Part shown: one piece after another, positions 6,489 to 13,122 of the stretch
How the letters are laid out: the number at the start of each line of letters is the position of its first letter
Numbering within the stretch: the first letter of the stretch is position 1
Assembly: GCA_027062035.1 (NCBI GenBank)
Contig: JAMOUL010000044.1
Coordinates: 1 to 15,892, forward strand
Origin: Candidatus Aminicenantota bacterium
GTDB lineage: Bacteria; Acidobacteriota; Aminicenantia; S016-38
Reading direction: 5' to 3'
DNA length: 15,892 nt
The notes under the pieces: model-generated
The model's database searches: none
Seen by the model: only the letters and a program-made list of their open reading frames with translations
Told to the model about the DNA's origin: nothing
Translations under genes and position numbers: made by a program

Positions 6489-7730
6489 ATGAGAAAGCAC
6501 CTGCTTTCGGTATTATTAATTGCGCTTCTCTTGGGTTCAGGAACTGTGCTATTTGCCAATGGACTGAATCTCAATGGAATAGGTTCAAAGGCAACAAGCA
6601 TGGGAGGCGCCTTTGTTGGACTCGCAGATGACTACAGCGCTGTCTTCTGGAATCCCGCGGGTCTAACGCAGATGGAGTCTTCCACCTTCTCTGTATACGG
6701 TACCTTTATTATTCCCAAAGGAACTTACAAACTTGAATTTGGAGGGGTTACCCTCGTCGATACTCAAATGGAAAGCAAGATATATCCTTCAGGAGCAATA
6801 GGATATTTCAAACCTCTTTCAGACAAACTGGTTGTGGGCATTCTTGCTTATGTTCCATCCGGATCAGGATCACAATGGAATGGAGAAGACCTTGCTCCGG
6901 TTGCCTCAGGGATTTATGAATGGGAAAGTAAAGTAGGCCTTTTTACAATATCTCCGGTTGTAGCCTATAAATTTTCCGATACCCTTTCTATCGGGGCAAC
7001 CTTTAACATTAACTATGGCATATTGAACATGAAAAGACCGGTTATAGGACAGTTTGAAGAAGACGATTCCGGGATGGGCTTCAATTCCACTCTCGGAATT
7101 TTGTTTAAACCCACTGAAACATTATCTGTTGGATTATCCTTTAAAACCCCTATGAAGGTGAAACTTAAGGGAACAAGCAAAATGCCAGGAGCCGCACTTT
7201 TAGGTCTTGCTATGGAGAGCGAAGTCACAAGGGAAGTTACATGGCCGATGTGGTTTGGCGCAGGTGTGGCGTTTAAACCCATGGAAAACCTTACCATAAC
7301 TGCGGATATTCAGTATACGAACTGGAAAAAACTGGATACTATTCCGGCCGATTATGAAAACGCTGGATGGAAAGCATTTATTGAGCCTGTAGCCGCGTTT
7401 ACACTCAACTGGGAAGACAAGATACAGTACAGATTTGGTCTTGAGTATAAAATCAACGAGATGCTTGCCCTCCGCGGGGGTTACTATTACGACCCTGCAC
7501 CTGCTCCAGTAAACACGATGACAATTCTTCTACCGAGCTTAACTTACAACGTTATCACCTTCGGGATTGGATACACAAACGGTGGATTAACCCTTGATTT
7601 TGGATTGGAATATCTAAAAGGTTCTGACAGGGAACTCTCAGCAGCGGATGCATTACCCGGAGTGGGAATGCCGGGCATTTACGGAATGAACATTCTCGTA
7701 CCAAACCTCGCTGTCTCTTTCAATTTTTAA
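6489..7730 (+). CDS. FadL/OmpP1/TodX-family outer-membrane transport protein
   Basis: 413 residues. A Sec signal peptide covers 1-23 (MRKH, hydrophobic core, LFA before N24). The mature N-terminus has the family signature of the plug or 'hatch' region, ATSMGGAFVGLADDYSAVFW followed by NPAGL (55-59). The rest alternates amphipathic strands and turns of a beta-barrel, and the protein ends NLAVSFNF, with a terminal Phe as expected for insertion by the BAM complex. FadL-family proteins let hydrophobic molecules (long-chain fatty acids, toluene and other aromatics) through the outer membrane by lateral diffusion. It is monocistronic: own promoter and own terminator at 7750-7777. It is divergent from hyuA with interlocked promoters, so it may admit the hyuA-block substrate, but this is inference. 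The family is certain; the cargo is not. Confidence 0.92.
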   Translation: MRKHLLSVLLIALLLGSGTVLFANGLNLNGIGSKATSMGGAFVGLADDYSAVFWNPAGLTQMESSTFSVYGTFIIPKGTYKLEFGGVTLVDTQMESKIYPSGAIGYFKPLSDKLVVGILAYVPSGSGSQWNGEDLAPVASGIYEWESKVGLFTISPVVAYKFSDTLSIGATFNINYGILNMKRPVIGQFEEDDSGMGFNSTLGILFKPTETLSVGLSFKTPMKVKLKGTSKMPGAALLGLAMESEVTREVTWPMWFGAGVAFKPMENLTITADIQYTNWKKLDTIPADYENAGWKAFIEPVAAFTLNWEDKIQYRFGLEYKINEMLALRGGYYYDPAPAPVNTMTILLPSLTYNVITFGIGYTNGGLTLDFGLEYLKGSDRELSAADALPGVGMPGIYGMNILVPNLAVSFNF

Positions 7731-7749
7731 GAATATACAATCACAAAAA

Positions 7750-7777
7750 GGACCCGGGGAAACCCGGGCCTTTTTTT
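7750..7777. terminator. Strong bidirectional Rho-independent terminator
   Basis: GG-a-CCCGGG, GAAA loop (7759-7762), CCCGGG-CC, then seven T (7771-7777): an eight-pair stem with one bulged A and a GNRA-type loop. On the minus strand the same stem is followed by TTTTTGTGA, so it also stops the lhgO transcript. The lhgO stop codon (7776-7778) lies in the T-tract. Confidence 0.9.
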
Positions 7778-8987
7778 AGTGGAAATTAAATAATTCTCCA
7801 GCAAGACGGGCTATGGTCTGTCCAATACTTATAGAAGCGGTAGCAGCTGGAGAAGGTGCGTTCAGAACATGGATCATGGATGAAGTTTGAACTATTCTAA
7901 AATCATCCACAAGGCTGCCATCGGGCTCAAGAGCCTGCGCTCTGACCCCTGCTCCTGCCCGGCGGACATCTTCTGTGGCAATCACCGGTATCAATTTCTG
8001 AAGGGAACGGACAAAAGCTCTCTTACTAAAAGACCTTACAAGTTCCATCATCCCGATTCTCCAATGTTTTAAGGAAAGCTTCCAGAACCCTTTATAAAAA
8101 ACAATATCCGAAAAATCCCTTATGGAAAAAGAAAGTTTTTTATATCCTTCTCTTTTAAATACAAGAACAGCATTGGGACCAGCTTCTACCCTTCCATCTA
8201 TTCTTCTGGTAAAGTGAACACCAAGAAAGGGGAACCCGGGATCCGGAACAGGATATATAAGATTCTTGACCAGGCTTCTTCTCTCAGGAACCAGCTCACA
8301 ATACTCTCCCCTGAAAGGAATAATCCTCAAATTGGGATTCAGACCGCACATTTTCGCAATTCTATCCGCCTGTAATCCAGCACAATTAATTAGGGTCCTG
8401 GTTCTTAGTGCACCCTTTGTAGTTTCAATAACAATTTCTCCGGGATACATAAGTATCTTGGTTACCCTTGCTCCGGTCCATATTTCCCCTCCATTTTCCT
8501 GTGAAATTTCAGCATATTTTCTGGCCACCTCAGCATAATCCACTATTCCCGTTTCAGGAACAAAAAGCCCCGCAACTCCTTCCACATAAGGTTCATACTC
8601 CTTAATCTCTTCTCCAGTCAGCTTTTTTAGTCCAAGAAGGCCATTGGCAAGACCCCGGTTATAAAGCTTTTCAAGATATGGAATCTCATCATCTGAAGTC
8701 GCCACCACGATCTTTCCGCATTTTTCATAGGGTATATCGTAGATTTCACAAAATTTATATAATTTTTTTCTTCCTTCGACGCAATTCAGGGCCTTCAAAG
8801 AATTCGGTCTGTAGTAAAGTCCGGAATGAATAACACCACTATTGTGCCCTGTTTGATGAGTTGCAAGACTATCCTCAGCCTCAAGGACAACCAGCGATAT
8901 GTTATTGCCACCTGTAAGAGCCATGGCAGTGGCTGTTCCAATGATGCCACCCCCAATTATGGATACATCAAATCTTTTGCTTCTCAT
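7776..8987 (-). CDS. lhgO: L-2-hydroxyglutarate dehydrogenase/oxidase
   Basis: 403 residues from the chosen start; E. coli LhgO is about 420. FAD-dependent enzyme of the DAO fold that oxidises L-2-hydroxyglutarate to 2-oxoglutarate, passing electrons to quinones or oxygen depending on the organism. Seen: the dinucleotide loop IGGGIIG (11-17), E36 at the end of strand 2, the LhgO-specific HQTGHNSGVIHSGLYY (44-59), GVHFTRRIDG (256-265), RRAGAGVRAQAL (342-353) and the C-terminal FAD segment LNAPSPAATASISIG (375-389). An in-frame ATG at 9020 would add 11 residues (many Ile/Lys/Arg), but it overlaps the -10 box TATAAT and lacks a ribosome site, whereas the ATG at 8987 has AAAGGAG 4 bases upstream. 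The gene has its own promoter and shares a terminator with the convergent FadL-like gene. It probably recovers 2-oxoglutarate carbon or repairs a by-product of malate dehydrogenase. Single-gene unit; no lysine or glutarate pathway genes are visible. Confidence 0.93.
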   Translation of the reverse strand: MRSKRFDVSIIGGGIIGTATAMALTGGNNISLVVLEAEDSLATHQTGHNSGVIHSGLYYRPNSLKALNCVEGRKKLYKFCEIYDIPYEKCGKIVVATSDDEIPYLEKLYNRGLANGLLGLKKLTGEEIKEYEPYVEGVAGLFVPETGIVDYAEVARKYAEISQENGGEIWTGARVTKILMYPGEIVIETTKGALRTRTLINCAGLQADRIAKMCGLNPNLRIIPFRGEYCELVPERRSLVKNLIYPVPDPGFPFLGVHFTRRIDGRVEAGPNAVLVFKREGYKKLSFSIRDFSDIVFYKGFWKLSLKHWRIGMMELVRSFSKRAFVRSLQKLIPVIATEDVRRAGAGVRAQALEPDGSLVDDFRIVQTSSMIHVLNAPSPAATASISIGQTIARLAGELFNFH

Positions 8988-9018
8988 TCGTCTCCTTTTA
9001 ATGGTAATTATTTTAATC

Positions 9019-9047
9019 ATTATAAAGGAGATGACAATTTAAATCAA
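9019..9047 (-). promoter_or_regulatory. lhgO promoter
   Basis: Minus strand: -35 TTGATT (9042-9047), exactly 17 bases, perfect -10 TATAAT (9019-9024). The transcript would begin near 9012, inside the 11-codon extension, so the ATG at 9018-9020 cannot be on the mRNA and the start at 8987 is favoured. Confidence 0.75.
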
Positions 9048-9093
9048 GTTTAAGAGAATTTTTATTTTTTAATTATAATTTTCTCTAAGAATC

Positions 9094-10434
9094 TTATTTC
9101 CTTTCCACTAAGAGCCTATCGTAAATGTAAACTCCCAGCAGAGAGATAATTCCCATTGTAGCAACAATGGACCACATAAGCACTGCCTTCATGGGTTCTC
9201 CTGCCCTGGCTGGCCTGGATACAAAGGCTTCAAAAAGCATTCCACCAATAGGTGCACCCACTATGGTTCCAATGGCAAGAGGAAGATTGGCATATCCCAG
9301 GTATACACCTTCCTGTCCCTTGGGAGCAATTGCACCTATGTACTGGTATATTCTGGGAGAGGCGAACATTTCACCTACCGCCATTGACCCTATTGAAAGG
9401 AGCATAAATATCCCTGCGAAGGGGAGCATAAGACCAAGAAATTTTGTTTTTGCCGCAGGGTCTGCTCCAAGCAGGAAAGGAATAATATTTATGAACATTC
9501 CTATAACGGTTACACCTATACCCACCATAATGGACTTAAGTGAAGACCAGTGTCTGGAAAGTCTGGTTATTAAAAGCTGAAATAGAACTATCATAACAGG
9601 ATTAACAAGGGTATACAGTTCCACAGGAGCATTGGGATCTATGTGTCTTAAAAACAGTGGTATAAGGTTGTAAATCTGTATATAAATTATCCAGAAAAAC
9701 CCAATAACCACCAGAAAGAAAACGAATTTTATATTCTTCAATACGGTAAACATCCCCACAACAGCCTCGCCCAGGCTTTTAGGTTTGTATACCTTTGATG
9801 GAGATACATCCTCCTGGTATTGGGGTTCTTCATAAATGAAAAATATTACCATTAAGCCCAGAAAGGCAAAGGCAGTTGCCACATATGTAAAGATGGCAGG
9901 GATACCGAAGTTTATCCTCACAAAATACGAAACTATTCTTCCCATCATGGAGCCTACATTTATGGTCATGTAAAATATCCCGAAACCAAGGGCAGCATAG
10001 GCAGCCGCAGTTTTCTGCACTGTTCCTGAAATACAGGGTTTAACAAAGGAACCGCCAACTCCTATAAGGACTATACCCACCACAACTGGTATGGTATAAT
10101 CCACATTCTGCTGGTGTCCTACGACAAGGGGCCAGAACTTCTGAACTGTACCAACTATAAGATATCCAAGGGTTAAAAGGACAAAGGTTACAGAAAGGGA
10201 CTTTTTAAATCCGTACTTGTCAGCAATGGTTCCACTCAGCGGGGGGAGAAAATAAAGAAGGCCCCATAGAATCGTTCCATTCAGGAAGGTTGCCATGGTG
10301 GGACTCATTCCGAGAACTTCATGAAAATAAATCACCACAAAGGAAGCCACTGCATAGTAGGCAGCTCTTTCGAAAAGTTCTACTGTATTGGCTGCCCAGA
10401 AGCTTTTGGGAAATCTGGCCTTTTTCTTTTCCAT
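9094..10434 (-). CDS. POT/PTR-family (proton-coupled oligopeptide) transporter, first paralogue
   Basis: 446 residues, about 12 membrane helices, inner membrane. The proton-coupling motif ExxER of helix 1 is intact (E19, E22, R23 in VELFERAAYY). GVGGSFVKPCISGTVQ (125-140) and FYMTINVGSMMG (154-165) correspond to the PTR2 signatures, including the helix-4 K-P pair and the F-Y-x-x-I-N-x-G-S motif. The family takes up di- and tripeptides (or, in some branches, other small solutes) with protons. Helices 7-12 contain IGSMAVGEMFASP (348-360) and APKGQEGVYLGYA (370-382). The start ATG has AGGAG about 6 bases upstream. It is divergent from a second POT gene and clearly related to it; the shared N-terminus is F-P-K/R-S-F-W. 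No terminator is visible before the lhgO promoter. Substrate unknown. Confidence 0.9.
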   Translation of the reverse strand: MEKKKARFPKSFWAANTVELFERAAYYAVASFVVIYFHEVLGMSPTMATFLNGTILWGLLYFLPPLSGTIADKYGFKKSLSVTFVLLTLGYLIVGTVQKFWPLVVGHQQNVDYTIPVVVGIVLIGVGGSFVKPCISGTVQKTAAAYAALGFGIFYMTINVGSMMGRIVSYFVRINFGIPAIFTYVATAFAFLGLMVIFFIYEEPQYQEDVSPSKVYKPKSLGEAVVGMFTVLKNIKFVFFLVVIGFFWIIYIQIYNLIPLFLRHIDPNAPVELYTLVNPVMIVLFQLLITRLSRHWSSLKSIMVGIGVTVIGMFINIIPFLLGADPAAKTKFLGLMLPFAGIFMLLSIGSMAVGEMFASPRIYQYIGAIAPKGQEGVYLGYANLPLAIGTIVGAPIGGMLFEAFVSRPARAGEPMKAVLMWSIVATMGIISLLGVYIYDRLLVERK

Positions 10435-10461
10435 TTTCCTCTCCTGTTTTTATTTTTATAC

Positions 10462-10490
10462 ATATTACGGTATTATCCTCTCAGGTTCAA
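10462..10490 (-). promoter_or_regulatory. Promoter of the first POT gene
   Basis: Minus strand: -35 TTGAAC (10485-10490), 17 bases, -10 TAATAT (10462-10467, four of six matches). The leader would be about 20 bases and carries the Shine-Dalgarno CAGGAG. Its -35 is 22 bases from the -35 of the divergent promoter. Confidence 0.5.
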
Positions 10491-10512
10491 GTAAATTCAT
10501 CACGGGTTCCCT

Positions 10513-10541
10513 TTGACCGAATTTTCCATTTCTGGTATAAA
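10513..10541 (+). promoter_or_regulatory. Promoter of the second POT gene
   Basis: -35 TTGACC (10513-10518), 17-base spacer ending TGG, extended -10 TATAAA (10536-10541), close to consensus. The transcript would start near 10548, followed by AGGAGG (10559-10564) and ATG at 10569. This shows that the upstream in-frame ATG at 10290 is not the start. Confidence 0.75.
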
Positions 10542-10568
10542 AGGAAAAATAAAGGCCCAGGAGGAAAA

Positions 10569-12080
10569 ATGGAAAAAGCCATCAAAAGTAAAAGCGGACT
10601 GAAAAGTTTTCCAAGAAGTTTCTGGCTTGCCAACCTGATGGAGCTCTTTGAAAGGGGAGCTTACTATGGAATGAACTCCGTACTCGCGGTGTATCTGGTC
10701 AAAATACTGAAGTTCGACGAACAGGCAGTAGGAGTGCTGCAGGGCTTCTTTTATGCCCTTACATACATTCTTCCCATAGTGGGAGGAGCTCTCGCCGAAA
10801 GGCTGGGATACAGAAGAATGTTGATGGTGGCCTTTTCTCTCCTGACAGCTGGTTATTTTGCCACAGGTCTCGTGACTTCATATGGTCTTATATTTCTCTT
10901 TTTACTCATAGTTGGAACGGGAAGTGGCCTGTTCAAGCCCATAATTTCAGGAACAATAGCAAGGACAACAACGAAGGAAAACAGTGGTTTTGGTTTTGGA
11001 ATCTATTACTGGAGTATAAATATTGGTGCCTTCCTGGCACCCCTGGTAGTAAGCTGGATAAAAGGGTTCAGCTGGCAATATGTGTTCTTCGCATCAGCTC
11101 TCTGGTGTTTCCTGATGCTTATTCCCACTATATTCTTCTACAGAGATCCATCAAGGCCCGAGAACACCAAATCTGTAAAAGAGGTGATATCAGGTGCACT
11201 GCTGGTATTGAAAGATTCAAGGTTCATGCTTATGATAGTGATATACTCGACCTTCTGGATTATATATTTCCAGAATTTCGGAAGCGTACTCTGGTATTTA
11301 AGGGACTTTATCTATAGAGCACCTGTCGACAAGTTCATGGCAGGACTTGGCATTCCCTTTCACTTCGATGCAGAACATGTAACGGTTATAAATGCTGGAA
11401 CCATTATACTTCTGGTAGTTTTTGTCAGCAGGCTCGTAAAGAAAATAAAACCCCTGCCAGTTATGTCTGCCGGGATTTTGATTGGCTCTACAGGATTTCT
11501 AATTCTCGCCCTAAGCCAGAACCCATGGTATTTTATCCTCGGAATAGCAGTATTCTCCATAGGGGAGATGACCGCCCATCCAAAATATTACAGTTATGTA
11601 GGTCTAATTGCTCCAAAGGATAAGGTGGCAGTCTACATGGGCTATGCTTTTCTATACGGCGTTATAGGAAGCCTGGTGGGAAGCAATCTCGGGGCAGTTC
11701 TGTATGAAAAGATCCTTAAACCTGTGGCTCCACCTCCTGAGCTTGTTGCATCCGGCGCTCCCCTTCCCATTGAGACTGTAAAGCAGATAAGGTTCTTCTG
11801 GTTGCTCTTTGCAGTCCTCGGAGTCTTCTCCATGATTGGCATGTTACTCTTCAATAAATATTTTTCAAAGGACACCCCGGAGACCAATCTCAGGGCATGG
11901 AAGATCATGCTGGGACTTTATATTATCCTCGCTCTGGTTGGCACATACTTCATGATCTACTCCCTGTTTCTTACCCATGAAATCCAGTGGAAAACCCTTG
12001 TACAATCTTTAATCATGCTCGGTCTGGGTGGAGGGGGAATTGCTATAAGCAAACACAAACCACAGTACCAGAGTGAATAA
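10569..12080 (+). CDS. POT/PTR-family transporter, second paralogue, with C-terminal extension
   Basis: 503 residues from the chosen start. Same family features as its divergent neighbour: F-P-R-S-F-W, MELFERGAYYG with the ExxER proton motif (E25, E28, R29), GTGSGLFKPIISGTIARTT (117-135) and IYYWSINIGAF (145-155), plus FSIGEMTAHPKYYSYVGLIA in the second half. About residues 1-430 hold the 12-helix core. Residues about 445-465 and 475-492 are two further hydrophobic helices not found in the first paralogue; bacterial POT proteins usually place extra helices between helices 6 and 7. The frame is open back to 10290, but the extra 93 codons cross the promoter and antisense the neighbour's start, and have no membrane or family similarity, so they are rejected. 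AGGAGG lies 4 bases before the ATG. Proton-coupled uptake of peptides or peptide-like solutes is likely; specificity is unknown. Confidence 0.9.
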   Translation: MEKAIKSKSGLKSFPRSFWLANLMELFERGAYYGMNSVLAVYLVKILKFDEQAVGVLQGFFYALTYILPIVGGALAERLGYRRMLMVAFSLLTAGYFATGLVTSYGLIFLFLLIVGTGSGLFKPIISGTIARTTTKENSGFGFGIYYWSINIGAFLAPLVVSWIKGFSWQYVFFASALWCFLMLIPTIFFYRDPSRPENTKSVKEVISGALLVLKDSRFMLMIVIYSTFWIIYFQNFGSVLWYLRDFIYRAPVDKFMAGLGIPFHFDAEHVTVINAGTIILLVVFVSRLVKKIKPLPVMSAGILIGSTGFLILALSQNPWYFILGIAVFSIGEMTAHPKYYSYVGLIAPKDKVAVYMGYAFLYGVIGSLVGSNLGAVLYEKILKPVAPPPELVASGAPLPIETVKQIRFFWLLFAVLGVFSMIGMLLFNKYFSKDTPETNLRAWKIMLGLYIILALVGTYFMIYSLFLTHEIQWKTLVQSLIMLGLGGGGIAISKHKPQYQSE

Positions 12081-12101
12081 ATCAGCCATTGTTTCCCCCT
12101 G

Positions 12102-12110
12102 TGGTAAAAT
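12102..12110 (+). promoter_or_regulatory. Extended -10 box before the EamA gene, predicted near-leaderless
   Basis: TGG-TAAAAT ends 9 bases before the ATG at 12120; transcription would start within about three bases of it. No Shine-Dalgarno sequence and no good -35. The nine bases gtggtaaaa recur exactly at 13107-13115, before the next gene. Confidence 0.45.
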
Positions 12111-12119
12111 TCTCTTTAA

Positions 12120-13022
12120 ATGATCAGAAATCTAAATTCCAAACTCAAGGGCGTGTTGCTAACCCTTATATCAGCTACGGGGTATTCTGCTGTATATATT
12201 TTCGCCAAGTTAGCTCAGAGGGACCTACCCACCTCTTTGTTTCTGTTCTGGTGGTTCCTGTTCGCTTCGATCTGGAGTCTTCTTATACTGGTCGCCAAAA
12301 GAGACATATTGAGCTTCCTGCACAAGATAAAGGAACACTGGATATTTTTTCTTTACTTTGGCTCTTCCGAGGCTTTTGCCACATTTCTCTTTTTCTATAT
12401 GGTAAAGAAACTCAATCCTTCCCTCATATCATTTATTGTTAACCTACAACCTCTATTCGTTATTTTCTGGGGTTTTCTCATTCTCTCGGAAAAATTAAAC
12501 CTCTTCGAAGCCATCGGTGGTGCGATAGCAATTGCAGGTACAGTACTCATTTCATACGCTTCCCCGGAAGCAGGGATTTTTTACATAGGTGTGCTCATTT
12601 TTATGACTCTTATTTATTCTTTAAACACAGTCCTGGTAAGATACAAAGTCAGGGGTATTCCAGCCATTTTCATTGCAATATTCAGGGTGTACACTCTTTT
12701 TCTTCTATATACAGGTTATCTTTTTGCCACGGGGAAATTTGCCCTTCCCACCACCTTTGCTTTTATTAACATATTATTTGGTTCTTTGCTGGGACCGGTA
12801 GTTGCTACATACTCGGTATTCCAGGCTCTTAAATACCTCAAAGCTGCCAACGTATCTATCATAAAAAGCATTCAGCCGTTTATGGTTGTACTTGCGACCT
12901 ACATATTTCTGGGGGAAAGTCTCAAACCCAATCAGTTTCTGGGAGGAATAATAATTATAATAGGTATAAATATTCTTATTATCGGAAACAGATCACAGAT
13001 TAAGAATGCTCTTTCAAAGTAG
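12120..13022 (+). CDS. EamA/DMT-superfamily permease
   Basis: 300 residues, ten hydrophobic helices in two EamA repeats (about 10-147 and 155-290). The repeat ends are recognisable: SLISFIVNLQPLFVIFWGFL followed by LSEKLNLFEAIGGAIAIAG in the first half, and ANVSIIKSIQPFMVVLATY followed by LGESLKPNQFLGGIIIIIG in the second, the usual 'x-P-x-x-x---l-l-gE-l---q-iGg-li-iG' pattern. These inner-membrane proteins export or import metabolites such as amino acids or nucleosides; specificity cannot be read from sequence. The start ATG has no Shine-Dalgarno sequence but lies 9 bases after an extended -10 box. It begins 39 bases after the POT gene with no terminator between, so read-through is also possible. 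An overlapping frame at 12089-12442 is a shadow. Confidence 0.92.
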   Translation: MIRNLNSKLKGVLLTLISATGYSAVYIFAKLAQRDLPTSLFLFWWFLFASIWSLLILVAKRDILSFLHKIKEHWIFFLYFGSSEAFATFLFFYMVKKLNPSLISFIVNLQPLFVIFWGFLILSEKLNLFEAIGGAIAIAGTVLISYASPEAGIFYIGVLIFMTLIYSLNTVLVRYKVRGIPAIFIAIFRVYTLFLLYTGYLFATGKFALPTTFAFINILFGSLLGPVVATYSVFQALKYLKAANVSIIKSIQPFMVVLATYIFLGESLKPNQFLGGIIIIIGINILIIGNRSQIKNALSK

Positions 13023-13075
13023 TTTTACATATGCAAACATTCTATTTCAATTCTTAATAAAATCATTGTAAAACT
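13021..13075. repeat. Perfect 9-bp inverted repeat after the EamA gene
   Basis: AGTTTTACA (13021-13029) and TGTAAAACT (13067-13075) are exact inverted copies separated by 37 bases; the left arm begins inside the EamA stop codon. It is too AT-rich and lacks a T-tract, so it is not a standard terminator. It lies just upstream of the -35 of the next gene and could be an operator pair or an mRNA 3' stem. Confidence 0.4.
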
Positions 13076-13087
13076 GGTCCGGGTTTC

Positions 13088-13116
13088 TTGAATTGAATCG
13101 TTAAAAGTGGTAAAAA
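13088..13116 (+). promoter_or_regulatory. Promoter of the spermidine-synthase-like gene, predicted leaderless
   Basis: -35 TTGAAT (13088-13093), 17 bases ending TGG, -10 TAAAAA (13111-13116), then gagagg and the ATG at 13123. The GAGG touches the ATG and is too close to act as a Shine-Dalgarno, so transcription and translation probably start at nearly the same base. Confidence 0.5.
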
Positions 13117-13122
13117 GAGAGG

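Noticed and set aside
9053..9086. AT-rich inverted repeat (AGAGAA / TTCTCT) between the first POT gene and lhgO as a terminator
   Set aside because: The arms are only six to eight weak pairs with a 22-base loop and no T-tract follows on the minus strand.
10290..10568. In-frame 93-codon N-terminal extension of the second POT protein
   Set aside because: It crosses both divergent promoters and lies antisense to the start of the other POT gene; it has no family similarity, while AGGAGG and a near-consensus promoter fit the ATG at 10569.
12089..12442. 117-codon frame overlapping the start of the EamA gene
   Set aside because: Overlaps a clear ten-helix permease in another frame and shows no domain of its own.
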